NCBI RefSeq assembly: GCF_009711055.1
Contig: NZ_WMJY01000002.1
Span: 62,001 to 126,000, forward strand
DNA length: 64,000 nucleotides
Source of the DNA: Myroides pelagicus
Lineage (GTDB): Bacteria; Bacteroidota; Bacteroidia; Flavobacteriales; Flavobacteriaceae
Reading direction: 5' to 3'
A program made the translations under genes and the position numbers. The notes beneath the pieces were generated by a model. It made no database searches. It was not told the origin of the DNA and saw nothing but the letters and a program-made list of their open reading frames with translations. Below are positions 7,824-16,939 of this stretch, in pieces. Numbering within the stretch: the stretch's first letter is position 1; every line of letters starts with the position of its first letter.

Positions 7824-7897
7824 TGGTCCCACCTGGGCTCGAACCAGGGACATGCTGATTATGAGTCAGCTACTCTAACCAACTGAGTTATAGGACC
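7824..7897 (-). tRNA. tRNA with CAU anticodon (Ile2 or elongator Met), copy 1
   Basis: Complete cloverleaf on the minus strand: acceptor GGTCCTA / TGGGACC, anticodon loop CTCATAA (CAT), T-loop GGTTCGAGCC, discriminator A. A CAU anticodon can mean elongator Met, or Ile2 after lysidine modification. Positions 4-69 and 5-68 are both C-G, the pairs reported to favour TilS (Ile2) over Met in E. coli. That would point to Ile2, but other tRNAs of this genome are needed to decide. It is not initiator-like: the anticodon stem lacks the three G-C pairs. Confidence 0.93.
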
Positions 7898-7923
7898 GGT
7901 CTCTTGACCGTAAAATTTCGTGG

Positions 7924-7997
7924 TGGTCCCACCTGGGCTCGAACCAGGGACTTGCTGATTATGAGTCAGCTACTCTAACCAACTGAGTTATAGGACC
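7924..7997 (-). tRNA. tRNA with CAU anticodon (Ile2 or elongator Met), copy 2
   Basis: Same cloverleaf as the copy at 7824-7897, with one difference in the variable loop (AAGTC instead of ATGTC). The two genes are 26 nt apart and are probably one transcript, this copy first. Confidence 0.93.
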
Positions 7998-8066
7998 AGT
8001 TAAAGCTGCGTTTAACGGGTGCAATATTACTGCGTTTTATTGGTTTTTGCAAGAGAAAAAACAAAA

Positions 8067-8468
8067 TTATCTAATTTCTTGACATAATTCTATTAGGACT
8101 CCGTTGGTCGTTTTTGGGTGAAGAAAGGCAACTAGCTTATTGTCAGCACCTTTTTTGGGTGTTTCGTTTATTACTGAGAATCCTTCTGCTTTCAGACGTA
8201 GAATTTCTTCTTTTATATTATCTACTTCAAAAGCGATATGGTGAATACCTTCACCTTTTTTTTCGATGAATTTAGCGATAGGACTATCTGGATTTGTTGC
8301 TTCTAGAAGTTCTATTTTGTTCGGTCCTGTTTGAAAAAAAGAGGTGGTTACTCCTTCGCTTTCGACTGTTTCTTGTTTGTATGCGGGTGTATTGAATAGT
8401 TTTTCAAATAATAAGTTAGAGGCTTTTATGTCTTTGACAGCAATGCCTATATGTTCAATCTTTTTCAT
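8067..8468 (-). CDS. mce: Methylmalonyl-CoA epimerase
   Basis: With the start at 8468 the protein has 133 residues, the usual length. It is a vicinal-oxygen-chelate fold of two beta-alpha-beta-beta-beta modules: KKIEHIGIAV at the start with metal ligand His6, GEGIHHIAFEVDN near residue 75, and VLIELCQE at the end with the ligand Glu. The enzyme interconverts (R)- and (S)-methylmalonyl-CoA in propionate and odd-chain metabolism. The in-frame upstream extension to 8537 is rejected because it would include the promoter box at 8491-8498 and overlap rbfA. The gene is divergent from rbfA. No mutase gene is in the window. Confidence 0.95.
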   Translation of the reverse strand: MKKIEHIGIAVKDIKASNLLFEKLFNTPAYKQETVESEGVTTSFFQTGPNKIELLEATNPDSPIAKFIEKKGEGIHHIAFEVDNIKEEILRLKAEGFSVINETPKKGADNKLVAFLHPKTTNGVLIELCQEIR

Positions 8469-8490
8469 ATCTTTATTTTTGGGTGATATA

Positions 8491-8498
8491 CAAATATA
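8491..8498 (-). promoter_or_regulatory. TAnnTTTG -7 box (TATATTTG) for mce
   Basis: On the minus strand TATATTTG lies 22 nt before the mce ATG, giving a very short leader. It also excludes the longer start of mce. Confidence 0.6.
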
Positions 8499-8523
8499 AC
8501 AAAGTTTGCAATTTAAAAAATTG

Positions 8524-8531
8524 TATTTTTG
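8524..8531 (+). promoter_or_regulatory. TAnnTTTG -7 box (TATTTTTG) for rbfA, near-leaderless
   Basis: TATTTTTG ends only 4 nt before the rbfA ATG at 8536. TTTG at 8505-8508, 15 nt upstream, is a possible -33 element. Transcription would begin at or within a few bases of the start codon. Confidence 0.6.
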
Positions 8532-8535
8532 CAGC

Positions 8536-8928
8536 ATGGAAACGAATAGACAGAAAAAAATGGGGGCATTATTGCAAAATGATATCGTTGATATTTTGCA
8601 AGGAGAAGTGCGTAAAAACGGGATATCAAATTTGATTATCTCTGTTTCTAAAGTTAATATATCATCAGATTTATCTATAGCTAAAGTATATTTGAGTATT
8701 TTCCCTGTGGATAAAGGGGGGGAGTTGTTGAAAGCTATTCAATCTAATTCGCCTTTAATTAAACATGAATTAGCAAAACGCGTTAGACATCAATTGCGAA
8801 AAGTACCAGATTTAAACTTCTATATAGATGATAGCTTAGAGTATATTGACCAAATCGATAAGGCATTAAAAGGGGATGAAAACCCAATTGAAAACCGTGA
8901 TTTATTGGAAAAAAGAAAAAAGAAATAA
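8536..8928 (+). CDS. rbfA: Ribosome-binding factor A
   Basis: This 130-residue protein has the KH-type RbfA fold: RQKKMGALLQNDIVDIL at the start, ISVSKVNISSDLSIAKVYLS in the middle, and LAKRVRHQLRKVPDLNFYID with the family's Arg-rich helix. It matures the 5' end of 16S rRNA in the small subunit and is needed at low temperature. The start at 8536 is preferred because upstream codons overlap the promoter box. Its stop codon directly abuts the TTG start of the next gene, so the two are probably translationally coupled. Confidence 0.96.
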   Translation: METNRQKKMGALLQNDIVDILQGEVRKNGISNLIISVSKVNISSDLSIAKVYLSIFPVDKGGELLKAIQSNSPLIKHELAKRVRHQLRKVPDLNFYIDDSLEYIDQIDKALKGDENPIENRDLLEKRKKK

Positions 8929-10143
8929 TTGAACTTCTCGTACTACATCGCTAAGCGATACGCTTTTAGTAAAAGTAAGAATAAAGCGATTAATATTATA
9001 ACAGCAATTGCTTCTGCTGGTATAATTGTGAGTGCTATTGCGATGTTTGTAGTATTATCTGTATTTAGTGGGTTGCGTACCTATTCTTTATCATTTGTCA
9101 ATGATTTAGATCCTGATTTAAAGGTTTATCCTGAGGAAGGAAAGAGCTTCTTCGTAGGAGATAATCAAGTGCAGCAGTTGTGGGAGTCAGGACTTTTTGA
9201 AGGTGTTAGTCGTGTCATAGAGGATAGGGTGCTTATCAATTATAAAGAAAAGCAAACGGTAGTCTATATCAAAGGGGTAGATTCTGATTTTACCTATGTG
9301 AGTGATTATGATGAAAAAGTTGAGTACGGCAATTGGCTTGAATATGATACCAAAGAGTGTGTAGTTGGGCTAGGTGTAGCTAGACTACTTTCTTTGGGGT
9401 TATATGATAATGAAAACTCTTTTGAAGCAATAGCTATTAAGCCTGGAAAAGGGGTTATTGATAACCCTGAGTCTGGATTTCTACGCAAGAATTTCTTTCC
9501 TGTGGGAGTCTATTATGTATCTAATGATGAGCTTGATGACAAGTATATTTTTGCTGAGATAGATGAGGTTCGCCAATTATTAAGTCTTTCTGATAGACAT
9601 ATTAGCAGTTTGGAGCTGAAGTTGACTCAAGGAGTATCTGAGCGAGAAGCAAAGAAATTGTTGGGACAAGTCTTTGGGACAAGTGTTCTGGTTAAGAATA
9701 AAATTCAGTTAAACGATGCTTTGTATCGCATGTTGAATACGGAGAATTTTGTAGTTTATTTAATTTTTGTCTTGGTCGTTATCATGGCTCTATTTACGTT
9801 AGTGGGTGCATTGATTATGATAATTTTAGAGAAACAAGCAAATATTCGTACGCTGTTTAACTTAGGGGTTGAGCAGAAAAGCTTGAAGCGTGTGTTTCTA
9901 TATCAAGGACTGATTATCACTATTGTTGGTAGTGTGATGGGTATATTTTTAGGTGTGCTATTGGTTCTTTTACAAGAAAAATTTAGTTTATTGATGATTC
10001 GAGAAGGGTTAGCCTATCCTGTTGAATTTGACTTTTACAATGTTGTCATTGTGTTTTTATCGATTACTGTGTTAGGGTATGTGGCATCTTATATAGCCTC
10101 AACTCGTGTAAATAGAAATTACTTAGATCTGCCAAAAGAGTAA
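8929..10143 (+). CDS. ABC transporter permease, LolC/LolE-FtsX family
   Basis: This 404-residue inner-membrane protein has the MacB-core plus FtsX layout: one N-terminal membrane segment (about 20-45), a large periplasmic domain (about 46-270), and three C-terminal membrane segments (about 275-300, 325-348 and 370-390). It resembles the permease of the lipoprotein-releasing (Lol) system, which moves lipoproteins to the outer membrane. The start is TTG at 8929, immediately after the rbfA stop. The N-terminus (NFSYYIAKRY) fits family members, so the unusual start is credible. The ATPase partner is not in this window. Another FtsX-type exporter cannot be excluded. Confidence 0.9.
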   Translation: MNFSYYIAKRYAFSKSKNKAINIITAIASAGIIVSAIAMFVVLSVFSGLRTYSLSFVNDLDPDLKVYPEEGKSFFVGDNQVQQLWESGLFEGVSRVIEDRVLINYKEKQTVVYIKGVDSDFTYVSDYDEKVEYGNWLEYDTKECVVGLGVARLLSLGLYDNENSFEAIAIKPGKGVIDNPESGFLRKNFFPVGVYYVSNDELDDKYIFAEIDEVRQLLSLSDRHISSLELKLTQGVSEREAKKLLGQVFGTSVLVKNKIQLNDALYRMLNTENFVVYLIFVLVVIMALFTLVGALIMIILEKQANIRTLFNLGVEQKSLKRVFLYQGLIITIVGSVMGIFLGVLLVLLQEKFSLLMIREGLAYPVEFDFYNVVIVFLSITVLGYVASYIASTRVNRNYLDLPKE

Positions 10144-10371
10144 TAATCGATTAAATCTATCTTATATTTTTAATTTTTATGTTTGACACTTGATTTTTTT
10201 AAGTGTTCATATTCCTGTGTTTGAAGTTATAGCTTACTAGGAAAACGCTCCAATGTAAAATACCTTGGTTTTAGTGTATTTAGGTACATATTATTTTGTA
10301 TTTTTAGTTCTGAATATCGGTTTTAGAATGTTACTATAAAATAGTGTCTTATTTGTAATAAGAGGCTTAAT

Positions 10372-10379
10372 TATATTTG
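10372..10379 (+). promoter_or_regulatory. Promoter of the SEL1-HSP90 cluster (TTTG-N16-TATATTTG)
   Basis: TATATTTG at 10372-10379, with TTTG at 10352-10355 sixteen nt upstream, is close to the Bacteroidota consensus. The leader would be about 55 nt. The rest of the gene-free stretch 10144-10371 shows only a weak hairpin (GACACTT / AAGTGTT near 10184-10206), perhaps ending the permease transcript. Confidence 0.6.
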
Positions 10380-10439
10380 GTTGTTTTTTTAAAATCGGTT
10401 TAATACAATAAAATAAATACACTTGATTAGATTAAAGTT

Positions 10440-12968
10440 ATGGGAACATTTAATACAGAATACTTGAATTATGTAAGTCAGGTAGCAAACGATTCAAAAT
10501 CTTTGGTTGATCACGCGCGTGAGCTACTTCAGTTAAACAATTATGAAGATCCGCATATGTGGTTTAAAGCACATGCAGTATGTATGTTTGCTACTCAAAT
10601 TGGAGAAGAAAGTGAGGAGATTATCAAGTTATACAATCAGTTGTTTGAAGAATCAAATTGTATTCATAGTGGGATGAGATTAAATGAAGCAGATTACCGT
10701 TTGTGGTTTGCAGATGTTCAGGAGTTAAATAGAGTATATATCGAAAAAGGGTACGCACGTGCGTATGCCTATCAATATGAGTTATACGAAAGAGGGCGTT
10801 ATGGCTTTAAAAATAAAGAAATTTGCAAAGAACTATTAGATAAAGGTTGTTTAAGTGGTGATGATTATTGTCAAATATACAAAGGGAACTGTATATACTA
10901 CGGTATCTTTGGCTATGAAGAGAATAGAGAAGAAGGGTTGCGATTAGTTACTGAAATAGCAGATCGCACAGGAGGAGATTTAGCTGAGTTGTTCTTATTA
11001 AATATGAAGACTCGTTCATGTGAAACGAGTGAAGAGTTATGGGCAATTATTGAACAATATGATAAACTGCTTAACATAGATAAGAAAGGGAAGTATATAC
11101 TCGCTGATTACTATCTACGTGTAGAAAATGATGCGAAAGCTGTCGAGTCTTTATTAGAAGGAATTGATAACGGTAGTCCATTTTGCAATTACCTTATGGG
11201 GTTATTAATTGTCAATGGTCGTTTTGCTTCGTTTGGTTATACAGAAGAACAAGGAAGGGCTTATTTAGATGTAGCTTTTGATTATGGTGTTATTCACGCA
11301 GGATTTATACAAGGCTATTTTTATTTGTATCCAGTAGATGGAGGAGCAAATGATTTTGAGCATGCACTTCCTTATTTAAAAGCTGCTGCACTGTATAATT
11401 CTCCAGAGGCATTACTTGAATTGGCAATGTTATCAATGTATCATAACGATTATAAAGATATTGCGCAAGGGAGGGTATATTTGGATAGAGCAGTAGAAGA
11501 AGAATTTGTTAAAGCGTATACAGAAAAAGCTTATATGCTGTTAGATTTCCCTGAAGTAGAACGCAATGTTCCTGAAGCAAAACGATTGTTGGAACTAGCG
11601 ATGGATAAAGGAAATGATTATGCACCTTACCGTTTGGGATTAGGATATCAAAATGCTGAGTTTGAGGAAGAGTCAGATTATGAAAAAGCTTTGTATCTAT
11701 ATGAATTAGCTGCAGAGCGCAATAATTTGTCAGGATTGGAAATGGCAGGAAGATATAATCGATATGGTTATGTAAATGAGCCTAATCTAGCAAAAGCTAT
11801 AGCGCATTATGAGCGTGGAATTGCCGATTTTGGGTCAGATTATTGTCGCGTAGAATTAGCTATGATGTTAGTGAATGGAGAAGGACAAGAGCCAGATGCA
11901 GTTCGTGCAGAGCAATTGTTTCATGAGGCATTGGAAAACGGGTATATATACGCATCGTTACGACTTGGATTTTTATATGAAGATGGTTATTTAGGAGAAT
12001 CAGATCCAGTTAAAGCGAGAGAATATTTTGAAAAAGGTGCTTTAGGCGAGCAGCCATTGGCAGAGTCAGTGTACCATTTGGGACGTTGTTATCGCTATGG
12101 AATTGGAGGAGAAGAAGATCACGTGAAAGCAATGGAGTTATTCGAGCAAGCATTAGAATTAGGTTTTGTAGATGCGAATGTAGATATTGCTTTAGCTTAT
12201 GAAGAAGGAACTTGTGGAAAGGAGAGTAATCCTCAAGAAGCGATTAAATACATGAGTATAGCTGCTGAGGCAGGTATTAATTATGCGCAGTATAAGTTAG
12301 GATCTTATTATCTTTTTGGTTATGACATGGACGTTAATTTAGAAGAAGGTAAAAAGTGGTTGATGTCTGCTGTAGATAATGGTTCTCCATTAGCTATGCT
12401 AACGATGGGGGATTATTACTTATATGGATATGAACCAGAAACTGTCTATGATCCTGCTTTTGAGTTTTACAAAGGAGCCGAAGAAAGAGGCTATATATCG
12501 GAAGGATTAGGTATCTGTTATCAATATGGTGTAGGAGTAGAAAAAGATGAGACACTAGCTTATAGTTGTTATACACGTGCAGCAGAACGTGGATACGATT
12601 CGGCTACTTACCGTTTAGCACAATGTTATTATTTTGGAATTGGTACAGATAAAGACAGAGTAGAGGCGTTTCATTATTTTAAAGAAGTTGCGGATAGAGG
12701 TAATATAGATGCAGCTGGTTATGTAGGGATAATGTTAGTAAGTGGAGATGGTGTAGAGCAAGATGCAGAATATGGGGTAAGTTATCTAATACAAGCGGCA
12801 GATGCGGATAATGATTTAGCTCAATATGAATTGGCAAATTGTTATTTGAAGGGTGAAGGAGTAGAACAAAGTGATGATCTGGCAATGGAATGGTATAGTA
12901 AAGCTGCAGAGAACGGAAATGAGGACGCTCAAAAAATAATAGGAGGGCCACGTAAACGAAGAAGATAA
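10440..12968 (+). CDS. SEL1-repeat protein of the HSP90 cluster
   Basis: This 842-residue soluble protein consists of SEL1-type helical repeats from about residue 130 to the end. The pattern is A-x-Y-x-L-G-x-x-Y-x-x-G, then D, K/E-A, Y/F, A-x-x-x-G about every 36-38 residues (for example AQYKLGSYYLFGYDMD, ATYRLAQCYYFGIGTD). There is no signal peptide. The first 120 residues are helical without clear repeats. SEL1 repeats form superhelical protein-binding scaffolds. Its stop overlaps the HSP90 start by one base (TAATG), so the two are translationally coupled. It probably works as an adaptor for that ATPase, but the partner proteins are unknown. It ends in a basic tail (PRKRRR). Confidence 0.93.
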   Translation: MGTFNTEYLNYVSQVANDSKSLVDHARELLQLNNYEDPHMWFKAHAVCMFATQIGEESEEIIKLYNQLFEESNCIHSGMRLNEADYRLWFADVQELNRVYIEKGYARAYAYQYELYERGRYGFKNKEICKELLDKGCLSGDDYCQIYKGNCIYYGIFGYEENREEGLRLVTEIADRTGGDLAELFLLNMKTRSCETSEELWAIIEQYDKLLNIDKKGKYILADYYLRVENDAKAVESLLEGIDNGSPFCNYLMGLLIVNGRFASFGYTEEQGRAYLDVAFDYGVIHAGFIQGYFYLYPVDGGANDFEHALPYLKAAALYNSPEALLELAMLSMYHNDYKDIAQGRVYLDRAVEEEFVKAYTEKAYMLLDFPEVERNVPEAKRLLELAMDKGNDYAPYRLGLGYQNAEFEEESDYEKALYLYELAAERNNLSGLEMAGRYNRYGYVNEPNLAKAIAHYERGIADFGSDYCRVELAMMLVNGEGQEPDAVRAEQLFHEALENGYIYASLRLGFLYEDGYLGESDPVKAREYFEKGALGEQPLAESVYHLGRCYRYGIGGEEDHVKAMELFEQALELGFVDANVDIALAYEEGTCGKESNPQEAIKYMSIAAEAGINYAQYKLGSYYLFGYDMDVNLEEGKKWLMSAVDNGSPLAMLTMGDYYLYGYEPETVYDPAFEFYKGAEERGYISEGLGICYQYGVGVEKDETLAYSCYTRAAERGYDSATYRLAQCYYFGIGTDKDRVEAFHYFKEVADRGNIDAAGYVGIMLVSGDGVEQDAEYGVSYLIQAADADNDLAQYELANCYLKGEGVEQSDDLAMEWYSKAAENGNEDAQKIIGGPRKRRR

Positions 12969-14749
12969 TGGAGGATAATCAGAAACAATATCAATTTCAA
13001 GTAAATATGAAAGGAATGATAGAGTTGTTGTCAGAGCATATTTATAGCTCTCCGACAGTCTTTATCAGAGAATTACTACAAAATGGGATGGATGCCGTTA
13101 CTATGCGTAAAGGTATTGATCCAACATTTATAGGACAGATAACAGTAACATTTAATGGAGATCAGTTAATCTTTCAAGACAACGGTATTGGTTTAACACA
13201 AGATGATGTTCATCAATTTTTATCAGTAATAGGACAGAGTTCAAAACGTGGAGAGTTAGCCGACAAGGATTTGATTGGAAAATTTGGGATTGGTTTGTTG
13301 TCTTGTTTGGTTGTTAGCGAAACGATTGTGGTAGAGACTCGATCTCTTTATAAAGAAGAGTCTGTTCGCTGGATAGGACATGCAGATGGTACTTATGATG
13401 TAGAACAAATTGACTTATTACCTGAAATAGGGACAAAAGTTATTTTGAATGCAAAGAGAGCTTGGCGTACACTATTTAAGAAATCAGAGGTAAAAGAAAA
13501 TATCTTGTTTTATGGTAGTGCTCTACCAATAGCAGTGAGCTTAGTAGAGGAAGATACGACAGAGTTAATATTAGATGGTAATCCAGTATGGTTAGATCCA
13601 GAAAGTTCTAAGGAGGACTTGTTGCATTATGGAAAAGAGGTATTTAAGACTAAATTTTTAGATGTATTTAGACTTGAATCAACTACAGGGGAACTTCAAG
13701 GTGTAGCTTATATTATCCCTAATAAAGTAAATTCAAGCTCAACCAAAGAGCACAAGATCTTCCTAAAGCGCATGTATTTGTGTGATCAGGCTACAAATTT
13801 ATTGCCTGAATGGACTTCTTTTGTTCGCTGTATTATTAATTCAAATGCATTGCAGCCTACAGCTTCAAGAGAATCATTGATGAATAATACGGTTCTACAA
13901 GAGACTAAAAAAGAGTTGAGTGAGTGTTTTAAAGACTATCTAAAGACTCTATCCCTGACCAATATCGATGTACTAGAAAAGATTATTTCGATACATCATA
14001 TATACATTAAATCTCTAGCAGCAATAGATACAGAGATAATGAAAATGTTTGAAGATTATCTACCTTTTGAAACAAATCAAGGGTTGATGTCATTTGGAAT
14101 GATTAAGGAGTCTTACCGAGAGATTTATTATACCCCTTCGTTAGACGACTATAGACAGATTCGTCGAATAGCAGGTTCTCAAAAGAAATTAGTTATAAAT
14201 GCGGCCTATAGTTATGAGACTGATTTAATAGATAAAATTAAGCGATTGAATTCGGATTTAATAATTGAAAAGATTGCTCCGAATGATATTTTACAAGAGT
14301 TTGAAGCTGCTATTGTAAAAGATGATACTATTCATGAGTTTGTCAATAAGGCAAATGCAGTATTGAAAAAACATTATTGTAAGGCAGAAGTCAAACGATT
14401 TGAGCCTAAAGATACAACTGCTATATACATAGCAAATGAAGATGCGCTGTCTAGTAAGAATATACAGAGTTTGTCAGAATCTGCTAATCCATTTGCTTCC
14501 ACATTAAAGCATTTCAAAAAACAAGAAGAGGTAATGCCGACGCTTTGCTTTAATCAACAAAATGAGTTGGTTGAAAAAATTATGGTGATCGATGATCAGG
14601 AGTTGTTTGAAGCTTTGATTAATGTATTGTATGTACAATCATTGATGTTAGGAGGGTACACGATTAATAAGCGAGAAATGGATACTTTTAATGATGCATT
14701 ATATCAGTTTATGATTCTGGGAATGTCTAGTTTTTTACCTAAAATATAA
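12968..14749 (+). CDS. Divergent HSP90-family chaperone ATPase
   Basis: This 593-residue protein has all HSP90 (GHKL) ATPase motifs: E35 and N39 in RELLQNGMDA, D71 in QDNGIG, the lid GKFGIG at 104-109, GTKVI near 155, and the catalytic-loop Arg301 in TASRES. It differs from ordinary HtpG: it is shorter, with a reduced and diverged C-terminal dimerisation region from about residue 330, and its start (MKGMIELLSEHIYSSP) follows the divergent bacterial HSP90 clade rather than canonical HtpG. There is no MEEVD-type tail. It sits between a SEL1 protein and four helical paralogs, so it probably serves a dedicated set of clients rather than general folding. Whether the genome also has htpG is not visible here. 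Confidence 0.93.
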   Translation: MEDNQKQYQFQVNMKGMIELLSEHIYSSPTVFIRELLQNGMDAVTMRKGIDPTFIGQITVTFNGDQLIFQDNGIGLTQDDVHQFLSVIGQSSKRGELADKDLIGKFGIGLLSCLVVSETIVVETRSLYKEESVRWIGHADGTYDVEQIDLLPEIGTKVILNAKRAWRTLFKKSEVKENILFYGSALPIAVSLVEEDTTELILDGNPVWLDPESSKEDLLHYGKEVFKTKFLDVFRLESTTGELQGVAYIIPNKVNSSSTKEHKIFLKRMYLCDQATNLLPEWTSFVRCIINSNALQPTASRESLMNNTVLQETKKELSECFKDYLKTLSLTNIDVLEKIISIHHIYIKSLAAIDTEIMKMFEDYLPFETNQGLMSFGMIKESYREIYYTPSLDDYRQIRRIAGSQKKLVINAAYSYETDLIDKIKRLNSDLIIEKIAPNDILQEFEAAIVKDDTIHEFVNKANAVLKKHYCKAEVKRFEPKDTTAIYIANEDALSSKNIQSLSESANPFASTLKHFKKQEEVMPTLCFNQQNELVEKIMVIDDQELFEALINVLYVQSLMLGGYTINKREMDTFNDALYQFMILGMSSFLPKI

Positions 14750-14754
14750 GTGTA

Positions 14755-15831
14755 GTGTATAGACTAGAAATACAGAAAATACTATTAGCTATAGAAGAGA
14801 ATTTTTCTGATCCAGAGTATTGTATGAATTTGTTGAAGCAAGGTATACAAATAGCAGATAAACACAATGATTTGGCTTGGGGTATAGACCTGCGCTATGA
14901 TTTAATTCACGAAGAGCGAGCAACGTCTTCTTGTAGTGAGAGTATAGCAGCATTTGCTTGGATATTAAATATATGTGATCTGTATCCTGAGGAATTTGAC
15001 GAGTCAGAGTTTATGTTAGAGTATCAATGGATGTTGTGCTCTGCTTATAGCAATTCACTTTTAACACTCGATCAGATAAATGAAGTTGCCAAAGACCTAT
15101 ATATTCGACTGGATAGAAATAATTTATCTAAGCGAGGATATTATTTTACAATGGCCGAGTTTGCACATAATTTGGGAGATTATGTGACGAGTGAAGAATA
15201 TATAGCAAAAGGAGTTCTAGAAGCTTATGACGACGAGAATACTGAAGCCAGTGAATATGACTATCGCATAGAGCATTTGTGTTTGATTAAGGATTTTGAT
15301 CAAGCTATTCGGTTGATGGATCAGATGGAGGTCAAAAAGTTAGCTGCTTTTGCACTGCCTTTTGAAACTTATTGTGCAATGGCATATACGATGGCACGTG
15401 CAAATGATAAACGAGCAATAATATATCTCAATAGAGCTAAAGAGGCTTTCGATCATTTGAAAGAGGTTAATAGTTCAATGCTGTATAGCGTTGTTCGTTT
15501 AACCTATGCCATGTACCAATTGGGTGATGAAATGTATTTGCAATTATATGAACGTATAGCGGAATGGGAAATTGATGCAGAAGATGACTTACTATATATG
15601 TTAAGTAGACACATGACTGTGATCTTTCGCAAAGGCGGAACCTTAACTTTAAACCTTTCTTCTCGATTGATTTTCTATGAAGAAACAGGGATCTACGATT
15701 TAGGTCAGTTAGCTGTTTATTATGAAGGTGTTGCTAAGCAATTAGCGACTCAATTTGATCATCGCAATGGGAGTTTGTTTGCGTCAAGTGAATATTCAGA
15801 ATTGCTATTAGAAAACACAAAAAAAGACTAG
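14755..15831 (+). CDS. Helical paralog 1 of the HSP90 cluster
   Basis: This 358-residue soluble protein has no signal peptide and no recognised domain name. It is the first of four tandem relatives that share LEIQKxLL at the start, ADxxxDxxWGxxxR near residue 35, a FAW(I/M)L segment near 65, and near the C-terminus an E-T/D-G-x-YDLGxL pattern followed by FDxRNG. The regular amphipathic helices resemble a TPR-like solenoid, but consensus TPRs are not obvious. The start is GTG at 14755, five nt after the HSP90 stop, chosen because the other three paralogs begin at the same alignment point. The function is unknown; an HSP90 client or co-chaperone is an inference from position. Confidence 0.85.
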   Translation: MYRLEIQKILLAIEENFSDPEYCMNLLKQGIQIADKHNDLAWGIDLRYDLIHEERATSSCSESIAAFAWILNICDLYPEEFDESEFMLEYQWMLCSAYSNSLLTLDQINEVAKDLYIRLDRNNLSKRGYYFTMAEFAHNLGDYVTSEEYIAKGVLEAYDDENTEASEYDYRIEHLCLIKDFDQAIRLMDQMEVKKLAAFALPFETYCAMAYTMARANDKRAIIYLNRAKEAFDHLKEVNSSMLYSVVRLTYAMYQLGDEMYLQLYERIAEWEIDAEDDLLYMLSRHMTVIFRKGGTLTLNLSSRLIFYEETGIYDLGQLAVYYEGVAKQLATQFDHRNGSLFASSEYSELLLENTKKD

Positions 15832-15833
15832 TC

Positions 15834-16898
15834 ATGAATTATAACTTGGAAATACAAAAAATTCTGCTGAAAGTAGAGCAGATGGAAAAATTTAGTGATA
15901 AAGTTGTTGCTTTGAAAGAGGCAATTCAAATAGCAGATCAACATAATGATATTGATTGGGGATTTGATTTGCGTTTAGATTTGATAAGAAATGAACGGAA
16001 TACTTCGCGCTGTGAAGAGAGTTTCCCTGCTTTTGCTTGGATATTAGCTACAAGTGATAAAAATGAAGGATATTTTGAAGAGTCAGATTTTTTGTGGGAA
16101 TATAAATGGATGTTCTGTTCGGCTTATCGCAATGTTTCTATTCCTTTAGAACAAGTATTGGAGATTGGAGAAGATTTAAAAGCACGCTTAACTAAAAATG
16201 GATATAGTCTAAGAGCGTATTACAATGTAATGACAGGCTTACATCTACACTTAAGAGATTATGCGAAGGCTCAAGAATATGTAGCTTTAGCAGATAATGA
16301 GGTGATTGATGATATGACGAATTGCCCAGCTTGTGAATTGGATACTAAAGTGGAGATATTAGTTGATTTAGGAAAAATGGAAGAAGCTTTGGCAAAAGCA
16401 CAAGATCTTATTAATAAGAAACTAACATGTTATTCAATGCCTTTTCAAACGTTTTGTTGTTTTGCTTATAATTTATATCTTTTAGAAGATGATCGTGCAA
16501 CTACGTATTTTGATAAGGCACTAGAAGAGTATTATGCTCATGATAAATACGATAGTTCAGTGGGGTATTCAATGGCTCAATTGATTTGTTATATGCACGC
16601 AACTAATCATCCAGATACTTGGACGTTCTTTAGTCGTGTAGCTGAATGGCAGTTGGGAGCAGAAGATGTTCATATTTATAATTTTGCAAGATATATGAGC
16701 GTAATAACGAAAGGTAAAGGAGAAGTAAACTTGGCATTATCCCCTCAGTTACCTTACTATAGAGCAGACGGTGTATATGATATTTCAGTTTTGCACGCTT
16801 ACTTTAAGCAATTAGCTTTTGAATATGCAGATGCTTTTGATCGACGAAATAAACAGGACGGTGTGTACCGTCAAGAAGTAGAGAGTTTACTTCGATAG
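15834..16898 (+). CDS. Helical paralog 2 of the HSP90 cluster
   Basis: This 354-residue protein is closely related along its whole length to paralog 1, from which it is separated by 2 nt. Shared blocks include LEIQKILLKVE, ADQHNDIDWGFDLR, ESFPAFAWILA, EYKWMFCSAYRN, SLRAYY and, near the end, GVYDISVLHAYFKQLAFEYA then FDRRNK. It contains a CxxC (NCPACE, near residue 165) absent from its relatives, possibly incidental. It is the last gene before an intrinsic terminator, so SEL1-HSP90-paralog 1-paralog 2 form the core operon. No function is assigned. Confidence 0.88.
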   Translation: MNYNLEIQKILLKVEQMEKFSDKVVALKEAIQIADQHNDIDWGFDLRLDLIRNERNTSRCEESFPAFAWILATSDKNEGYFEESDFLWEYKWMFCSAYRNVSIPLEQVLEIGEDLKARLTKNGYSLRAYYNVMTGLHLHLRDYAKAQEYVALADNEVIDDMTNCPACELDTKVEILVDLGKMEEALAKAQDLINKKLTCYSMPFQTFCCFAYNLYLLEDDRATTYFDKALEEYYAHDKYDSSVGYSMAQLICYMHATNHPDTWTFFSRVAEWQLGAEDVHIYNFARYMSVITKGKGEVNLALSPQLPYYRADGVYDISVLHAYFKQLAFEYADAFDRRNKQDGVYRQEVESLLR

Positions 16899-16903
16899 AT
16901 AAT

Positions 16904-16939
16904 AAAAGCGGAAAGAATATATTCTCTTTTCGCTTTTTT
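16904..16939 (+). terminator. Terminator inside the paralog array
   Basis: AAAAGCG pairs with CGCTTTT, and AAAGAATA pairs with TATTCT(C)TTT, giving a long stem followed by a T run. It separates paralogs 1-2 from paralogs 3-4, so the last two genes probably depend on read-through or on a second promoter in 16940-17006. Confidence 0.85.

Noticed and set aside
8469-8537. Longer start of mce overlapping rbfA
   Set aside because: Crosses the promoter boxes of both genes. The family begins at the KKIEHIGIAV segment.
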